The notes beneath the pieces are model-generated. The model was given only the letters and a program-made list of their open reading frames with translations. It was not told the origin of the DNA and did not search any database. From Halobacillus litoralis (GTDB lineage Bacteria > Bacillota > Bacilli > Bacillales > Halobacillaceae), in assembly GCF_009856415.1 (NCBI RefSeq), contig NZ_WMEZ01000001.1, forward strand, positions 496,001-560,000: a stretch of 64,000 nucleotides of DNA, written 5' to 3'. A program made the translations under genes and the position numbers. Numbering within the stretch: position 1 is the stretch's first letter; every line of letters starts with the position of its first letter. Shown here one piece after another: positions 15,779 through 24,519 of this stretch.

Positions 15779-16834
15779 ATGAAAGTACCGTTCATAGATG
15801 GACATAATGATACGATGATGAACTTTGAAAATGGAGTGAAGCCATTCTTCACTGGGACGAAAGAAGGGCACATCGATTGGCCAAGAGGGCATCGTTCTGG
15901 AATGGCCGCAGGTTTCTACGCCGTTTTCTGTCCGAATCCTGATACCGATCCCCTTCCCGTCGCCTACAAAACAGAGAAGGGTTATGAGAAACCGTTTCCG
16001 AGACCGTTATCTTATGCCTATGCTTACGAGTACACCCTTAAGATGGTTGCCCGCTTCTTGAAAATGGAAGCAGAATCGGGTGGGAAGTTTAAAGCAGCAC
16101 GTACCGTCGGAGACTTGGAACGGGCGATTGCAGGAGAGTACATGGCGGGAATCTTACATATCGAGGGAGCCGAGGGCATTGATCAAGACTTGCATGCGCT
16201 CTCTGTCTTATATGAAGCGGGGTTGCGATCGGTCGGTCCTGTGTGGAGCAGAGCAAACGCATTCGGGGAGGGGGTTCCGTATCGTTTCCCTTCCTCTCCA
16301 GATACGGGGCCAGGGCTTACGGAAGCCGGGAAAAATCTCGTCCGCGAGTGTAACCGATTAGGAATCATGATCGACCTATCCCATTTGAATGAAAAAGGGT
16401 TTTGGGACGTCGCCTCCATCAGTGATGCTCCGCTTGTAGCTACGCATTCCAATGCTCATCAGATCTGTTCGGTTACCAGGAATCTGACAGACAAACAAAT
16501 CGATGCGATCGGAAATTCGAATGGCTTGATCGGGGTCACTTATAGTATTAATCCCAATATGGTGACAGAAGATGGTGGTAATAATGAAGGAGCCGCATTA
16601 TCTGACATCACGAAACATATCCATTACATGATCGATCGCATCGGAATCGACCATGTCGCTTTAGGTTCGGATTTTGACGGAACCCGGGTGCCGACCGCTC
16701 TCAAAGATGTGACCGGTGTGCCGAAATTATTTGATCTATTGAAAAAGGAAGGATTGAGCACGGAGGATATGGAAATGCTCGCCTATAAAAATTGGCTTCG
16801 TGTTCTTAAGGAAACATGGAAAGATAAGAGCTGA
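15779..16834 (+). CDS. Membrane dipeptidase family (M19) dipeptidase
   Basis: A 351-residue TIM-barrel zinc dipeptidase of the renal dipeptidase type. Zinc ligands are seen as H9-x-D11 in 'IDGHNDTM', the bridging Glu in 'GILHIEGAEG', His in 'LVATHSNAHQI' and the late 'LGSDFDG' Asp loop. Such enzymes hydrolyse dipeptides, including L-D forms, and beta-lactam-like bonds. There is no signal peptide, so it is cytoplasmic. AAGGAGGAG precedes the ATG. The gene is isolated between the repeat block and a terminator. Confidence 0.9.
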   Translation: MKVPFIDGHNDTMMNFENGVKPFFTGTKEGHIDWPRGHRSGMAAGFYAVFCPNPDTDPLPVAYKTEKGYEKPFPRPLSYAYAYEYTLKMVARFLKMEAESGGKFKAARTVGDLERAIAGEYMAGILHIEGAEGIDQDLHALSVLYEAGLRSVGPVWSRANAFGEGVPYRFPSSPDTGPGLTEAGKNLVRECNRLGIMIDLSHLNEKGFWDVASISDAPLVATHSNAHQICSVTRNLTDKQIDAIGNSNGLIGVTYSINPNMVTEDGGNNEGAALSDITKHIHYMIDRIGIDHVALGSDFDGTRVPTALKDVTGVPKLFDLLKKEGLSTEDMEMLAYKNWLRVLKETWKDKS

Positions 16835-16850
16835 TCCACGCTTACTACGA

Positions 16851-16891
16851 AAAAAACGAGGATGCCCTTGGCCGGGGCATCCTCGTTTTTT
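16851..16891. terminator. Bidirectional terminator between dipeptidase and aldo/keto reductase
   Basis: AAAAAACGAGGATGCCC pairs with GGGCATCCTCGTTTTTT, a 17-bp perfect stem. It serves convergent genes on both strands. Confidence 0.92.
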
Positions 16892-16907
16892 GGTTTGTCA
16901 TTCATGA

Positions 16908-17831
16908 TTAGGCTCTATGTTTCTGATAGGTAATTCCTCTTGTCAGTGCTTGCATATCCTTATACGTTTGCTCCGTCAATGGAGGGGATTCAAGGTAGCG
17001 CAAGTTGTCATTGAGCTGCTCCACGGAGCTTGCTCCGAAGACAGCGGTCGCGACGGTAGGACTTTGCAGGACATATTGAAGCGCAAGCGTTTCTGCCGTT
17101 TTCTCGTCAGAGGTGAACGATTGCCATTGCTTCGCGATTTCCAACACTTCCTCTTGGCTGTACTCTAAAAATCCATTTTCTGCTTTTTCTTGGGCTTTTT
17201 CCTGTCCTTTCGAAGATAACATTCCCTTTGCCAGAGGCCCCCTCGCAAGGACGCTGATTTCATTGTCTGCAAGCAGGTTGAGAATTTCTTCTTCCGGACG
17301 GCGGTCAAGAGCATTGTATTGCATCATTACACTGACGATGCTGGATTTTTCTACATATTCTTTGATGACATTCGGACGGATCGAAGAGATGCCGTACTCT
17401 CTGATGAGCCCTTCTTGTTTAAGCTCTTCGAAAGCTTCGATGCTTTCTTCAATCGGGTCTTCAATTGTGCCGCCATGCAGCTGGTAAAGGTCGATATAAT
17501 CGATACCCAGTCGTTTCAGGCTGTCTTTCACACCTTCTTTGATATGTTTTTTGGATGGGTCCCAGTGCCAGTCTTTCTCACCAGGATTAAAGTTGTTGCC
17601 TACTTTCGTTCCGATTAATAAATCGTCTCTTTTTCCTTTGACCGCTTCCCCTACAATTTTTTCGTTTTCTCCAAAATCGTACAAGTCGGCGGTATCTAAG
17701 TAATTGATCCCGGCATCGACGGCGCGGGTGATAATGTCTTTCGCTTTGTTATGATCGGTCCCGAGTGACATGCACCCAAGGCTGATTTCGGATACGTATA
17801 AATCTGAAGATCCTAATTGACGTTTGTTCAT
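16908..17831 (-). CDS. Aldo/keto reductase (YqkF-like)
   Basis: A 307-residue NADPH-dependent (beta/alpha)8 reductase. The catalytic tetrad is visible: Asp and Tyr in 'YLDTADLYDFGENE', Lys in 'IGTKVG' and His in 'LYQLHGG'. The C-terminal 'AVFGASSVEQL' holds the cofactor phosphate-binding segment. Its divergent position next to nudF matches yqkF in B. subtilis. It reduces aldehydes or ketones; the substrate is unknown. Confidence 0.88.
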   Translation of the reverse strand: MNKRQLGSSDLYVSEISLGCMSLGTDHNKAKDIITRAVDAGINYLDTADLYDFGENEKIVGEAVKGKRDDLLIGTKVGNNFNPGEKDWHWDPSKKHIKEGVKDSLKRLGIDYIDLYQLHGGTIEDPIEESIEAFEELKQEGLIREYGISSIRPNVIKEYVEKSSIVSVMMQYNALDRRPEEEILNLLADNEISVLARGPLAKGMLSSKGQEKAQEKAENGFLEYSQEEVLEIAKQWQSFTSDEKTAETLALQYVLQSPTVATAVFGASSVEQLNDNLRYLESPPLTEQTYKDMQALTRGITYQKHRA

Positions 17832-17926
17832 GGTATCATCCTTTCCAAATTAAGTGTAGCGGATTATTCCGGTTCCATGCCACTCCTGTGATAAAATGAC
17901 GATAGCAACAAGAGAGGATGAATGTT

Positions 17927-18472
17927 TTGAAAAAATTCGAAGAAAAAACATATGAAACCGAAACGATTTATAAAGGGAAAATTGTTCAATTGGATGTCGA
18001 CAGTGTTACTTTACCCGATGGGAATACATCTAAACGAGAACTGATCCGTCATCCAGGGGCTGTCGCTGTCATTGCCATTACAGATGAAGGGAAACTCGTT
18101 TGTGTGGAACAGTACAGAAAACCGATGGAAAAAAGCATCATCGAAATCCCTGCAGGCAAGCTTGAACCTGGCGAAGAACCGAAAACATGTGCGCTTAGGG
18201 AATTGGAGGAGGAAACGGGTTACACGTCCGATGATCTTGAATTCATTACCTCTTTCTACACATCTCCAGGATTTGCTGATGAAATCGTCCATCTATACTT
18301 CACAGACCAGATCAAACCGATGGAAGAGCAGCCGGACGGGGATGAAGATGAGTTTGTCGAACAACTCGAACTGACGGTAGAGGAAGCAGAAGCTTTGGAA
18401 AAAGAAGAGCGGATCCATGATGCGAAAACCGCCTATGCCATCCTTTATATGAAATTGAGAAATGCGAGATGA
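17927..18472 (+). CDS. nudF: ADP-ribose pyrophosphatase (Nudix)
   Basis: A Nudix hydrolase of about 181 residues that splits ADP-ribose to AMP and ribose-5-phosphate. The full Nudix box G-x5-E-x7-REUxEExGU is in 'GKLEPGEEPKTCALRELEEE' and the following T-G-Y. The 'YTSPGFADEIVH' segment downstream is typical of NudF. The TTG at 17927 is favoured because it aligns with B. subtilis NudF (start 'MK..EEKT') and gives spacing to GAGAGG; the ATG at 17918 directly abuts that box. It overlaps the next gene by four bases (ATGA), forming an operon with the endonuclease Q gene and probably spoIIM. Confidence 0.92.
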   Translation: MKKFEEKTYETETIYKGKIVQLDVDSVTLPDGNTSKRELIRHPGAVAVIAITDEGKLVCVEQYRKPMEKSIIEIPAGKLEPGEEPKTCALRELEEETGYTSDDLEFITSFYTSPGFADEIVHLYFTDQIKPMEEQPDGDEDEFVEQLELTVEEAEALEKEERIHDAKTAYAILYMKLRNAR

Positions 18473-19629
18473 TGGATTCTTTTTTCGTCGATCTACATAT
18501 TCACATCGGCAGGGACTGGAACGGAAAGCCTGTCAAAATAACAGGTTCCAAAACGCTGACCCTCTCGAATATCTTTGAAGAAGCGACGTATCGAAAAGGG
18601 TTGGATATGGTTGGTGTCATCGATGCACAAGCGCCGGCCGTCCAGGAAGAAATGATGGATCTGATCGAACGTGGTCAAGCCGAGGAATTGAAGGAAGGGG
18701 GCATCCGATATCAAAACACAGTGCTCCTTCTAGGTTCTGAAATCGAAGTTTATGACGCGGCTTGTTCCGGTCCCATCCATGTGCTCTGTTATTTTCCAAC
18801 GATGAATCGAATGCGGGCGTTCACCGCATGGCTTTCCCAGAAGATGAAAAATGTGAACTTGAGCTCCCAGCGTTTTTATGGCACCGCTCGTGAGCTCCAG
18901 CAGTATGTGAAAGAACATGAGGGTATTTTCATTCCCGCTCATGTTTTCACTCCTTTTAAAAGCCTTTATGGAAAAGGGGTGAAAGAAACATTAAGGGAGG
19001 TTCTTGATCCTGACAAAATTGATGCCATAGAACTCGGGTTGAGCGCGGATACAGATATGGCTGATCAAATCGGGGAGCTTGAACCGTACACCTACGTAAC
19101 CAACTCCGATGCCCATTCCTTAGGGAAGCTTGCACGTGAGTATCAGCGAATGGCATTGAAGGCCTTGAATTTTGAGGAGTTGCGGATGGCTCTTCATAAC
19201 CAGCTGGGAAGAAAAGTCCTCACCAATTACGGGATGAGCCCCGCCATGGGGAAATACCACCAGACCGTTTGTGCCAAATGTCTGTCCCCTGCGAAGGTAA
19301 ATGCTTCTGTATGTGACGCTTGTGGATCGAAAAAAATCGTCAAAGGCGTGAAAGATCGAATAGAGGAGTTAGAATCTAGTACACAGAAGAAAGAGAGACC
19401 TCCCTATATCTATCAAGTTCCTCTATCATCGCTCCCTGGAGTAGGGACGCGTACCTACGAGAAATTGATCGATGCCTTTGGAACCGAAATGGCTGTCATT
19501 CATGAAGCTGCACGGGAAGAATTGACGGCTGTCATTCCTGACCAGGTAGCTGAACGGATCACGGCCATGAGAAAAGGGACACTCACCATTCAGGCAGGCG
19601 GGGGCGGACGCTATGGAAGAATTCAATAG
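18469..19629 (+). CDS. Endonuclease Q family protein (YqxK-like)
   Basis: A 386-residue protein with an N-terminal PHP metallo-phosphoesterase domain ('DLHIHIGRDW', 'GVIDAQAP', 'GSEIEVYD', 'VTNSDAHS'), a Cys4 zinc finger 'CAKC...CDAC' at about 267-288, and a C-terminal helix-hairpin-helix region ('SLPGVGTRTYEKLI'). This is the domain set of endonuclease Q, which nicks DNA 5' of uracil, hypoxanthine or xanthine; an active homologue is known from Bacillus pumilus. The homologue in B. subtilis is yqxK at the same locus. It is translationally coupled to nudF, so one transcript would handle damaged nucleotides and deaminated DNA bases. Confidence 0.85.
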   Translation: MMDSFFVDLHIHIGRDWNGKPVKITGSKTLTLSNIFEEATYRKGLDMVGVIDAQAPAVQEEMMDLIERGQAEELKEGGIRYQNTVLLLGSEIEVYDAACSGPIHVLCYFPTMNRMRAFTAWLSQKMKNVNLSSQRFYGTARELQQYVKEHEGIFIPAHVFTPFKSLYGKGVKETLREVLDPDKIDAIELGLSADTDMADQIGELEPYTYVTNSDAHSLGKLAREYQRMALKALNFEELRMALHNQLGRKVLTNYGMSPAMGKYHQTVCAKCLSPAKVNASVCDACGSKKIVKGVKDRIEELESSTQKKERPPYIYQVPLSSLPGVGTRTYEKLIDAFGTEMAVIHEAAREELTAVIPDQVAERITAMRKGTLTIQAGGGGRYGRIQ

Positions 19630-19711
19630 AAACTGAGCTGGATGTGGTCTACTTTTTCCATCTCTCTCATAGATTGGTCATAGACCGGTGAAGAGAAAGG
19701 TGGATAAAAAG

Positions 19712-20350
19712 ATGCAGCAGGGTATGCGAATGGTTAAAAACGACGTTCAAACACATATGAATATTTTCGTGTTCATTTTCGTTCTATTTCTTATGGGGAT
19801 GATTTTCGGGGCCGTGATCGTAAACAGTATGAACTTCGTCCAAAAGCAGGATCTCTTCTTCTATCTGAAGCAATTCTTTGAGCAGCAGACGATGATCGGG
19901 GGAACGGGAAAGGCTACCCTGTGGAAAGACAGCGTCCTTTACCATCTCAAGTATATGCTTCTCCTCTTTTTGTTAGGGATCTCGGTCATCGGCATGCCGA
20001 TCATTACGGTGTTACTATTTCTCAAAGGGTTGGTGATCGGATTTTCCGTCGGTTTTCTAGTTAATCAGATGGGCTGGTATGGATTGTTAATTTCATCCGT
20101 TTCGATTGCACCTCAAAACGTCATTATTATTCCTGTATATTTGATTGCAGGTTCACTCGCTTTGATTTTTTCCCTTACTTTATGTAAGCAGCTGTTCATT
20201 CGTCGGGTTCACCAGCCGATCATGAAGGGCTTTGTGAGATATAGTGCGCTGTTCGGTGCGTTGATTGCGATTCTGATGGTTTCCTCCGTTGTGGAAGTCT
20301 TTCTTAGCAACACTTTTTTGGAATATGTATTGAAATGGATTTATAAGTAG
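19712..20350 (+). CDS. spoIIM: Stage II sporulation protein M
   Basis: A 212-residue polytopic membrane protein with about five membrane segments. 'VLFLMGMIFGAVIVNS' near the N-terminus is the SpoIIM hallmark. With SpoIID and SpoIIP it drives septal peptidoglycan degradation and engulfment in the mother cell. The ATG at 19712 is chosen because AAAGGTGG precedes it and gives the B. subtilis length (about 214); an in-frame GTG at 19688 adds only charged residues. It lies 82 bp after the endonuclease Q gene. SigE control is expected from the family, but no clear SigE promoter was confirmed. Confidence 0.95.
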   Translation: MQQGMRMVKNDVQTHMNIFVFIFVLFLMGMIFGAVIVNSMNFVQKQDLFFYLKQFFEQQTMIGGTGKATLWKDSVLYHLKYMLLLFLLGISVIGMPIITVLLFLKGLVIGFSVGFLVNQMGWYGLLISSVSIAPQNVIIIPVYLIAGSLALIFSLTLCKQLFIRRVHQPIMKGFVRYSALFGALIAILMVSSVVEVFLSNTFLEYVLKWIYK

Positions 20351-20362
20351 AAAATATCAAAT

Positions 20363-20381
20363 AATAATGATTATCGTTAAC
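20363..20381 (+). promoter_or_regulatory. Fur box upstream of fur
   Basis: The 19-bp site AATAATGATTATCGTTAAC matches the classical Fur box at 15 of 19 positions and has a 7-1-7 near-palindrome at 20365-20379. It lies 20 bp upstream of the -35 element. Confidence 0.6.
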
Positions 20382-20384
20382 AGA

Positions 20385-20399
20385 TTAAAATAATTATAA
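20385..20399 (+). promoter_or_regulatory. PerR box upstream of fur
   Basis: TTAAAATAATTATAA differs from the PerR consensus TTATAATNATTATAA at one position and ends one base before the -35 box. In B. subtilis PerR represses fur; the site suggests the same link here. Confidence 0.7.
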
Positions 20400-20400
20400 T

Positions 20401-20429
20401 TTGACACTCGTTCTGTCTCTGATTATAAT
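20401..20429 (+). promoter_or_regulatory. Consensus SigA promoter of fur
   Basis: TTGACA (20401-20406), a 17-bp spacer, and TATAAT (20424-20429): a perfect consensus, so activity must be limited by the PerR and Fur sites beside it. Confidence 0.88.
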
Positions 20430-20461
20430 GAAATTGGTATTACGAGGGAGGGACGAACGAT

Positions 20462-20938
20462 ATGGAACATCGTATAGATAAGATTAAAAAGCAGCTGCAT
20501 TCCCAGAGTTATAAGCTGACCCCGCAGCGTGAAGCCACAGTACGGGTACTTTTGGAAAATGAAGAAGACCACTTAAGTGCGGAAGATGTTTACCTCCTCG
20601 TAAAAGAGAAAGCACCAGAAATTGGTCTAGCAACCGTCTATCGAACATTAGAATTACTATCAGAACTAAAAGTTGTCGATAAAATCAATTTTGGAGATGG
20701 CGTCTCCCGATATGACTTGAGAAAAGAAGGTGCCGAACACTTTCACCATCATCTCGTATGTATTGAGTGTGGATCTGTGGAAGAAATCGATGAAGATCTC
20801 TTAGGGGATGTAGAAAAAATCGTGGAAAGTCAGTGGGGTTTCGAAGTTAAAGATCACCGCTTGACGTTCCATGGCATATGCCGTGTGTGCCAAAAACAGG
20901 CTGTTACGGCATCATCAGCAAAATCTAATGAAGAATAA
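20462..20938 (+). CDS. fur: Ferric uptake regulator
   Basis: A 158-residue metal-dependent repressor. Residues 1-85 form the winged helix ('LTPQREATVRVLLENE', 'LATVYRTLELL'). The dimerisation and metal domain has 'HFHHHLVCIECG' and 'CRVC', giving the His-rich regulatory site and two C-x2-C pairs of the structural zinc site. The position between spoIIM and yqzK/xerD is that of B. subtilis fur. The upstream region carries a Fur-like box, a PerR box and a consensus promoter. Confidence 0.96.
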   Translation: MEHRIDKIKKQLHSQSYKLTPQREATVRVLLENEEDHLSAEDVYLLVKEKAPEIGLATVYRTLELLSELKVVDKINFGDGVSRYDLRKEGAEHFHHHLVCIECGSVEEIDEDLLGDVEKIVESQWGFEVKDHRLTFHGICRVCQKQAVTASSAKSNEE

Positions 20939-20945
20939 AACGACC

Positions 20946-20975
20946 GCCGCTATGAAAGACATAGTGGCTTTTATT
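20946..20975 (+). terminator. Terminator after fur
   Basis: GCCGCTATG pairs with CATAGTGGC (one G-T pair) around a 5-nt loop, followed by TTTTATTTT. The 250 bp beyond it (to 21229) hold no other feature than the yqzK leader. Confidence 0.8.
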
Positions 20976-21229
20976 TTGGCTATATAATCATTCAGCGGAA
21001 CTCTCAGGACGAAGAACGATCCAGGTTGGTTTTTTTGTATCCGTTTTCTAAAATCTCTGACTCTTGTATTTTTATTTACAAATGAATGAAAATCGTGTAC
21101 GTTAAACCTAGATAGGACTTGTGCTGTTGTTCAACGCTCTGTCATCTGATTCTCTCATCATTCTACGTATATTTGTAAGGAATTTAGGCATATCCTTTAC
21201 AAAAAGGTACGGAAGTGAGGGGAGTGCCA

Positions 21230-21448
21230 ATGACTCGTTTAAAGAGCAGTTTAAGAGATTTAATCAAAGTCCTGATTGTATTCACTGTTTGTACTTGTGT
21301 TTTTTACATGGCCTTACGAATGGTACATGAAGAATACGAGCGTCAGCATCGATACGATCCGCCAGGTGGTACCGCAATTAAAGTCTATCAACCCCTGGAA
21401 CAACCATGGACGGATCGGCTGTCGATATTTTTTCGGTTAGGAGAGTAG
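21230..21448 (+). CDS. yqzK: YqzK family small membrane-anchored protein (DUF4227)
   Basis: A 72-residue protein with one membrane span at about residues 14-32 ('[16 protein letters not shown]') and a short outside tail with '[11 protein letters not shown]'. This matches DUF4227/YqzK, found upstream of xerD in Bacillus. The ATG at 21230 has GAGGGGAG upstream; an earlier in-frame start is possible but weak. It ends 7 bp before xerD and is probably co-transcribed with it. Function is unknown. Confidence 0.85.
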   Translation: MTRLKSSLRDLIKVLIVFTVCTCVFYMALRMVHEEYERQHRYDPPGGTAIKVYQPLEQPWTDRLSIFFRLGE

Positions 21449-21455
21449 ATGGACG

Positions 21456-22343
21456 ATGCAGCATGCGCTGGAAGATTTTTTTCATTATTTGACCGTAGAG
21501 CGCGGATTATCACCTAACACGATTCAATCTTACAAGCGGGACCTCTCCCAGTATGATCGCTTTTTACAGCAGGAATTAGGCGTGAAAAGTTGGGATGAAA
21601 TGACCCGCTCCCATATTATGAAATACTTGCATCACCTCAATGACCAGGGGCGTTCATCAGCAACCATCGCACGGTTGTTGTCATCCATACGTCTTTTTCA
21701 CCAGTTCCTGATCCGGGAGAAGGTGACAGAGCAGGATCCGAGCTTACATATAGAGACTCCGAAGAAAGAAAGGAAGCTCCCGAAAGTGCTCTCCTCAGAC
21801 GATGTGGACAAGCTACTGAACATTCATGCCAAAGATCCGCTTTCGGCAAGGAATAAGGCGATGTTCGAAATGCTGTATGCCACGGGTTTGAGGGTAACGG
21901 AACTCGTCTCACTTAAAGTGACGGATCTGCATTTGACGATGGGGTTTGTCCGTTGTCTAGGAAAGGGTTCGAAAGAGAGGATCATCCCTCTCGGGGATAT
22001 GGCCAAGGATGCGGTTGAAAATTATTTGCAAATTGGTCGCGATGCACTCGTGAAACAGAAGCAGACCGAAGAGCTTTTTGTCAATCATCATGGGAATGCC
22101 TTATCCCGACAAGGTTTTTGGAAGGTATTGAAAGCGGTTGCTAGGGAGATGGGCGTCAATAAAGAGTTGACCCCCCATACGCTGCGTCATTCCTTTGCTA
22201 CACACCTACTGGAAAATGGAGCCGACCTGAGGGCCGTTCAGGAAATGCTTGGACATGCAGACATCTCAACAACACAAATCTACACCCATGTCTCCAAGAC
22301 AAGGTTAAAAGACGTTTATCGCTCGTATCATCCACGGGCATAA
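21456..22343 (+). CDS. xerD: Site-specific tyrosine recombinase XerD
   Basis: A 295-residue recombinase that with XerC resolves chromosome dimers at dif. The N-terminal SAM-like core-binding domain spans 1-90 ('[17 protein letters not shown]') and the catalytic domain about 105-295. Active-site residues are R in '[12 protein letters not shown]', K in 'GKGSKER', H-x-x-R in '[14 protein letters not shown]', H in '[13 protein letters not shown]' and the nucleophile Tyr in 'IYTHV'. Length and position match B. subtilis XerD (RipX). Confidence 0.96.
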   Translation: MQHALEDFFHYLTVERGLSPNTIQSYKRDLSQYDRFLQQELGVKSWDEMTRSHIMKYLHHLNDQGRSSATIARLLSSIRLFHQFLIREKVTEQDPSLHIETPKKERKLPKVLSSDDVDKLLNIHAKDPLSARNKAMFEMLYATGLRVTELVSLKVTDLHLTMGFVRCLGKGSKERIIPLGDMAKDAVENYLQIGRDALVKQKQTEELFVNHHGNALSRQGFWKVLKAVAREMGVNKELTPHTLRHSFATHLLENGADLRAVQEMLGHADISTTQIYTHVSKTRLKDVYRSYHPRA

Positions 22344-22372
22344 ACTCTTTTGTGTTTTAAGTTGTCTGACAT

Positions 22373-22403
22373 CCTACATCTTATGAATGTGGGGTAGTTT
22401 TTC
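22373..22403 (+). terminator. Possible terminator after xerD
   Basis: CCTACAT pairs with ATGTGGG (one wobble), followed by TAGTTTTT. The stem is short. Confidence 0.45.
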
Positions 22404-22440
22404 ACGAATTTGGGAAATTAAACATTAGGAGGGATCTTTG

Positions 22441-23619
22441 ATGAATTCATTCAAACGTGTATTTTTAGTAGTTATGGACTCTGTAGGAATAGGAGAAGCT
22501 CCGGACGCAGAGAAGTTCGACGATAAAGGTGCCCACACTCTGGGGCATATCGCAGAACATATGAAAGGCTTGGATATGCCGCATATGGGGTCACTTGGGC
22601 TCAGCAACATTAGGCAGATCCAGGGAATTGACAAGGCGGAAAAACCGAAAGCGCATTACACAACCATGGTGGAAGCGTCGAACGGGAAAGATACGATGAC
22701 CGGCCACTGGGAAATCATGGGCCTTTATATCGACCAGCCTTTCCGTACATTCCCGGATGGTTTTCCAGATGAGCTGCTGAATCAGATTAAAGAAAAGACC
22801 GGCCGCGGCATTGTCGGAAATAAACCGGCTTCAGGGACGGAGATCCTAAAGGAATTGGGAGAACATCACATGGAGACGGGAGATTTGATCATTTACACGT
22901 CTGCTGATTCTGTCCTGCAGATTGCCGCCCACGAAGATGTCATTCCGCCGGAAGAGCTTTATGAAATCTGTGAGTTCTGCCGTGAAATTACGAAAGATGA
23001 GAAATATATGGTCGGCCGCGTCATTGCCCGCCCGTTCATCGGGGAACCTGGAGCTTTTGAACGTACATCCAATCGTCATGACTATGCCTTGAAGCCATTC
23101 GGACGTACAGTGATGAACGAGATGGCCGATGAAGGTCTTGATGTGGTTGCGATCGGTAAAATTTCTGATATTTATGATGGCGAAGGCGTAACAGAAGCGA
23201 TCCGAACGAAAGACAATATGGATGGGATGGATCAGCTGGTGAAGACACTGGATAAAGATTTCACCGGAATGAGCTTTTTGAACCTGGTCGATTTTGACGC
23301 GAAATTCGGTCACCGTCGTGACCCTCAGGGGTACGGGGAAGCCTTACAGGAATATGATGCGCGTCTGCCTGAAGTGTTGGAAAAAATGAACGATGACGAT
23401 TTATTGATCATCACCGCAGACCACGGTAATGATCCTGTACATCATGGGACAGACCACACACGCGAACTTGTTCCATTGATTGTTTATCACAACGGCATCA
23501 AAGAAGGACAGGAACTCGACCAGCGCCAAACGTTTGCGGATATCGGTGCGACCGTTTCTGAAAACTTCTCGATTCAAATGCCTGAACACGGCAAGAGCTT
23601 TTTGAAAGATATTCAATAA
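22441..23619 (+). CDS. deoB: Phosphopentomutase
   Basis: A 392-residue metalloenzyme of the alkaline phosphatase superfamily that interconverts ribose-1- and ribose-5-phosphate. Metal-binding motifs are '[13 protein letters not shown]' at the N-terminus, '[15 protein letters not shown]' and 'ITADHGNDP' with 'HGTDHTREL' near the C-terminus. The catalytic Thr is in '[11 protein letters not shown]'. TAGGAGGG precedes the ATG. It starts the nucleoside salvage cluster deoB-punA-pdp. Confidence 0.96.
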   Translation: MNSFKRVFLVVMDSVGIGEAPDAEKFDDKGAHTLGHIAEHMKGLDMPHMGSLGLSNIRQIQGIDKAEKPKAHYTTMVEASNGKDTMTGHWEIMGLYIDQPFRTFPDGFPDELLNQIKEKTGRGIVGNKPASGTEILKELGEHHMETGDLIIYTSADSVLQIAAHEDVIPPEELYEICEFCREITKDEKYMVGRVIARPFIGEPGAFERTSNRHDYALKPFGRTVMNEMADEGLDVVAIGKISDIYDGEGVTEAIRTKDNMDGMDQLVKTLDKDFTGMSFLNLVDFDAKFGHRRDPQGYGEALQEYDARLPEVLEKMNDDDLLIITADHGNDPVHHGTDHTRELVPLIVYHNGIKEGQELDQRQTFADIGATVSENFSIQMPEHGKSFLKDIQ

Positions 23620-23635
23620 GGGAGGAGAAACAATT

Positions 23636-24457
23636 ATGAACCAAACACAAGTAAAAGAAGCATCTCAATTCATTCAAGGGAAATTGACCCATGAACCAAG
23701 TGTCGGACTGATTCTAGGATCAGGTCTAGGTGTACTTGCAGAGGAAATTCAAAATCCGACAACCATTCCTTATACGGAAATTCCTCACTTTCCTGAATCT
23801 ACGGTTTCCGGCCATAAAGGGCAGTTGGTCGTTGGTGAATTAGAAGGACGACAAGTCATCGCGATGCAGGGTCGTTTCCACTATTATGAAGGCTACGATA
23901 TGAAACAGGTGACTTTCCCGGTACGCGTCATGAAGGCGCTTGGTGTGGAAACCCTTTTCGTGACAAACGCTGCGGGAGGCATCAATGAAAGCTTCAAGCC
24001 GGGCAACTTGATGATCATTACCGACCATATCAACAATATGGGAGACAGCCCGTTGATCGGACCGAATGATGAAGATCTTGGACCTCGTTTCCCTGATATG
24101 TCTGAAGCGTATGATCGCGCTTTGATTGATCACGCGAAGCAATCAGCAGAGCGTATGAATCTTCAAGTACAGCAAGGGGTTTATGTAGGGAACACAGGAC
24201 CTGCCTACGAGACAGGAGCAGAAGTACGTATGCTGCGTACGCTTGGCGGAGATGCTGTCGGAATGTCCACCGTCCCGGAAGTGATGGTGGCGAACCATGC
24301 TGGAATCCGAGTACTAGGTATCTCTTGCATTTCCAATATGGCTGCAGGAATCTTAGATCAGCCGCTTACTCATGATGAAGTCATTGAAACGACGGCTCAA
24401 GTACGTGAGGATTTCCTAGGGTTCGTGAAAGAGCTTCTAAAAACATTACCAGCATAA
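23636..24457 (+). CDS. punA: Purine nucleoside phosphorylase
   Basis: A 273-residue trimeric-type phosphorylase that splits purine nucleosides (guanosine, inosine) to base and pentose-1-phosphate. Motifs include the phosphate loop 'LILGSGLG' near residue 27, 'STVSGHKGQ' and '[13 protein letters not shown]', '[11 protein letters not shown]' and '[12 protein letters not shown]'. It has a GGAGGAG box and lies 16 bp after deoB, so the ribose-1-phosphate it makes feeds DeoB. The order drm(deoB)-pupG(punA)-dacF is as in B. subtilis apart from the insertion of pdp and two small genes. Confidence 0.95.
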   Translation: MNQTQVKEASQFIQGKLTHEPSVGLILGSGLGVLAEEIQNPTTIPYTEIPHFPESTVSGHKGQLVVGELEGRQVIAMQGRFHYYEGYDMKQVTFPVRVMKALGVETLFVTNAAGGINESFKPGNLMIITDHINNMGDSPLIGPNDEDLGPRFPDMSEAYDRALIDHAKQSAERMNLQVQQGVYVGNTGPAYETGAEVRMLRTLGGDAVGMSTVPEVMVANHAGIRVLGISCISNMAAGILDQPLTHDEVIETTAQVREDFLGFVKELLKTLPA

Positions 24458-24462
24458 AACAT

Positions 24463-24488
24463 CGAAAGCGTCCTGAGAGGCGCTTTCG
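24463..24488 (+). terminator. Hairpin between punA and pdp
   Basis: CGAAAGCG pairs with CGCTTTCG around a 10-nt loop. The following sequence (CATTTATACTTTT) is only partly T-rich, so it may attenuate rather than stop transcription into pdp. Confidence 0.5.
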
Positions 24489-24519
24489 CATTTATACTTT
24501 TAAGTAAAGGGTGATTGAG

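Noticed and set aside
21456-22343. xerD as part of an integrated mobile element
   Set aside because: Length, motifs and the fur-yqzK-xerD-deoB order are those of the housekeeping gene. No attachment sites or phage genes are nearby.
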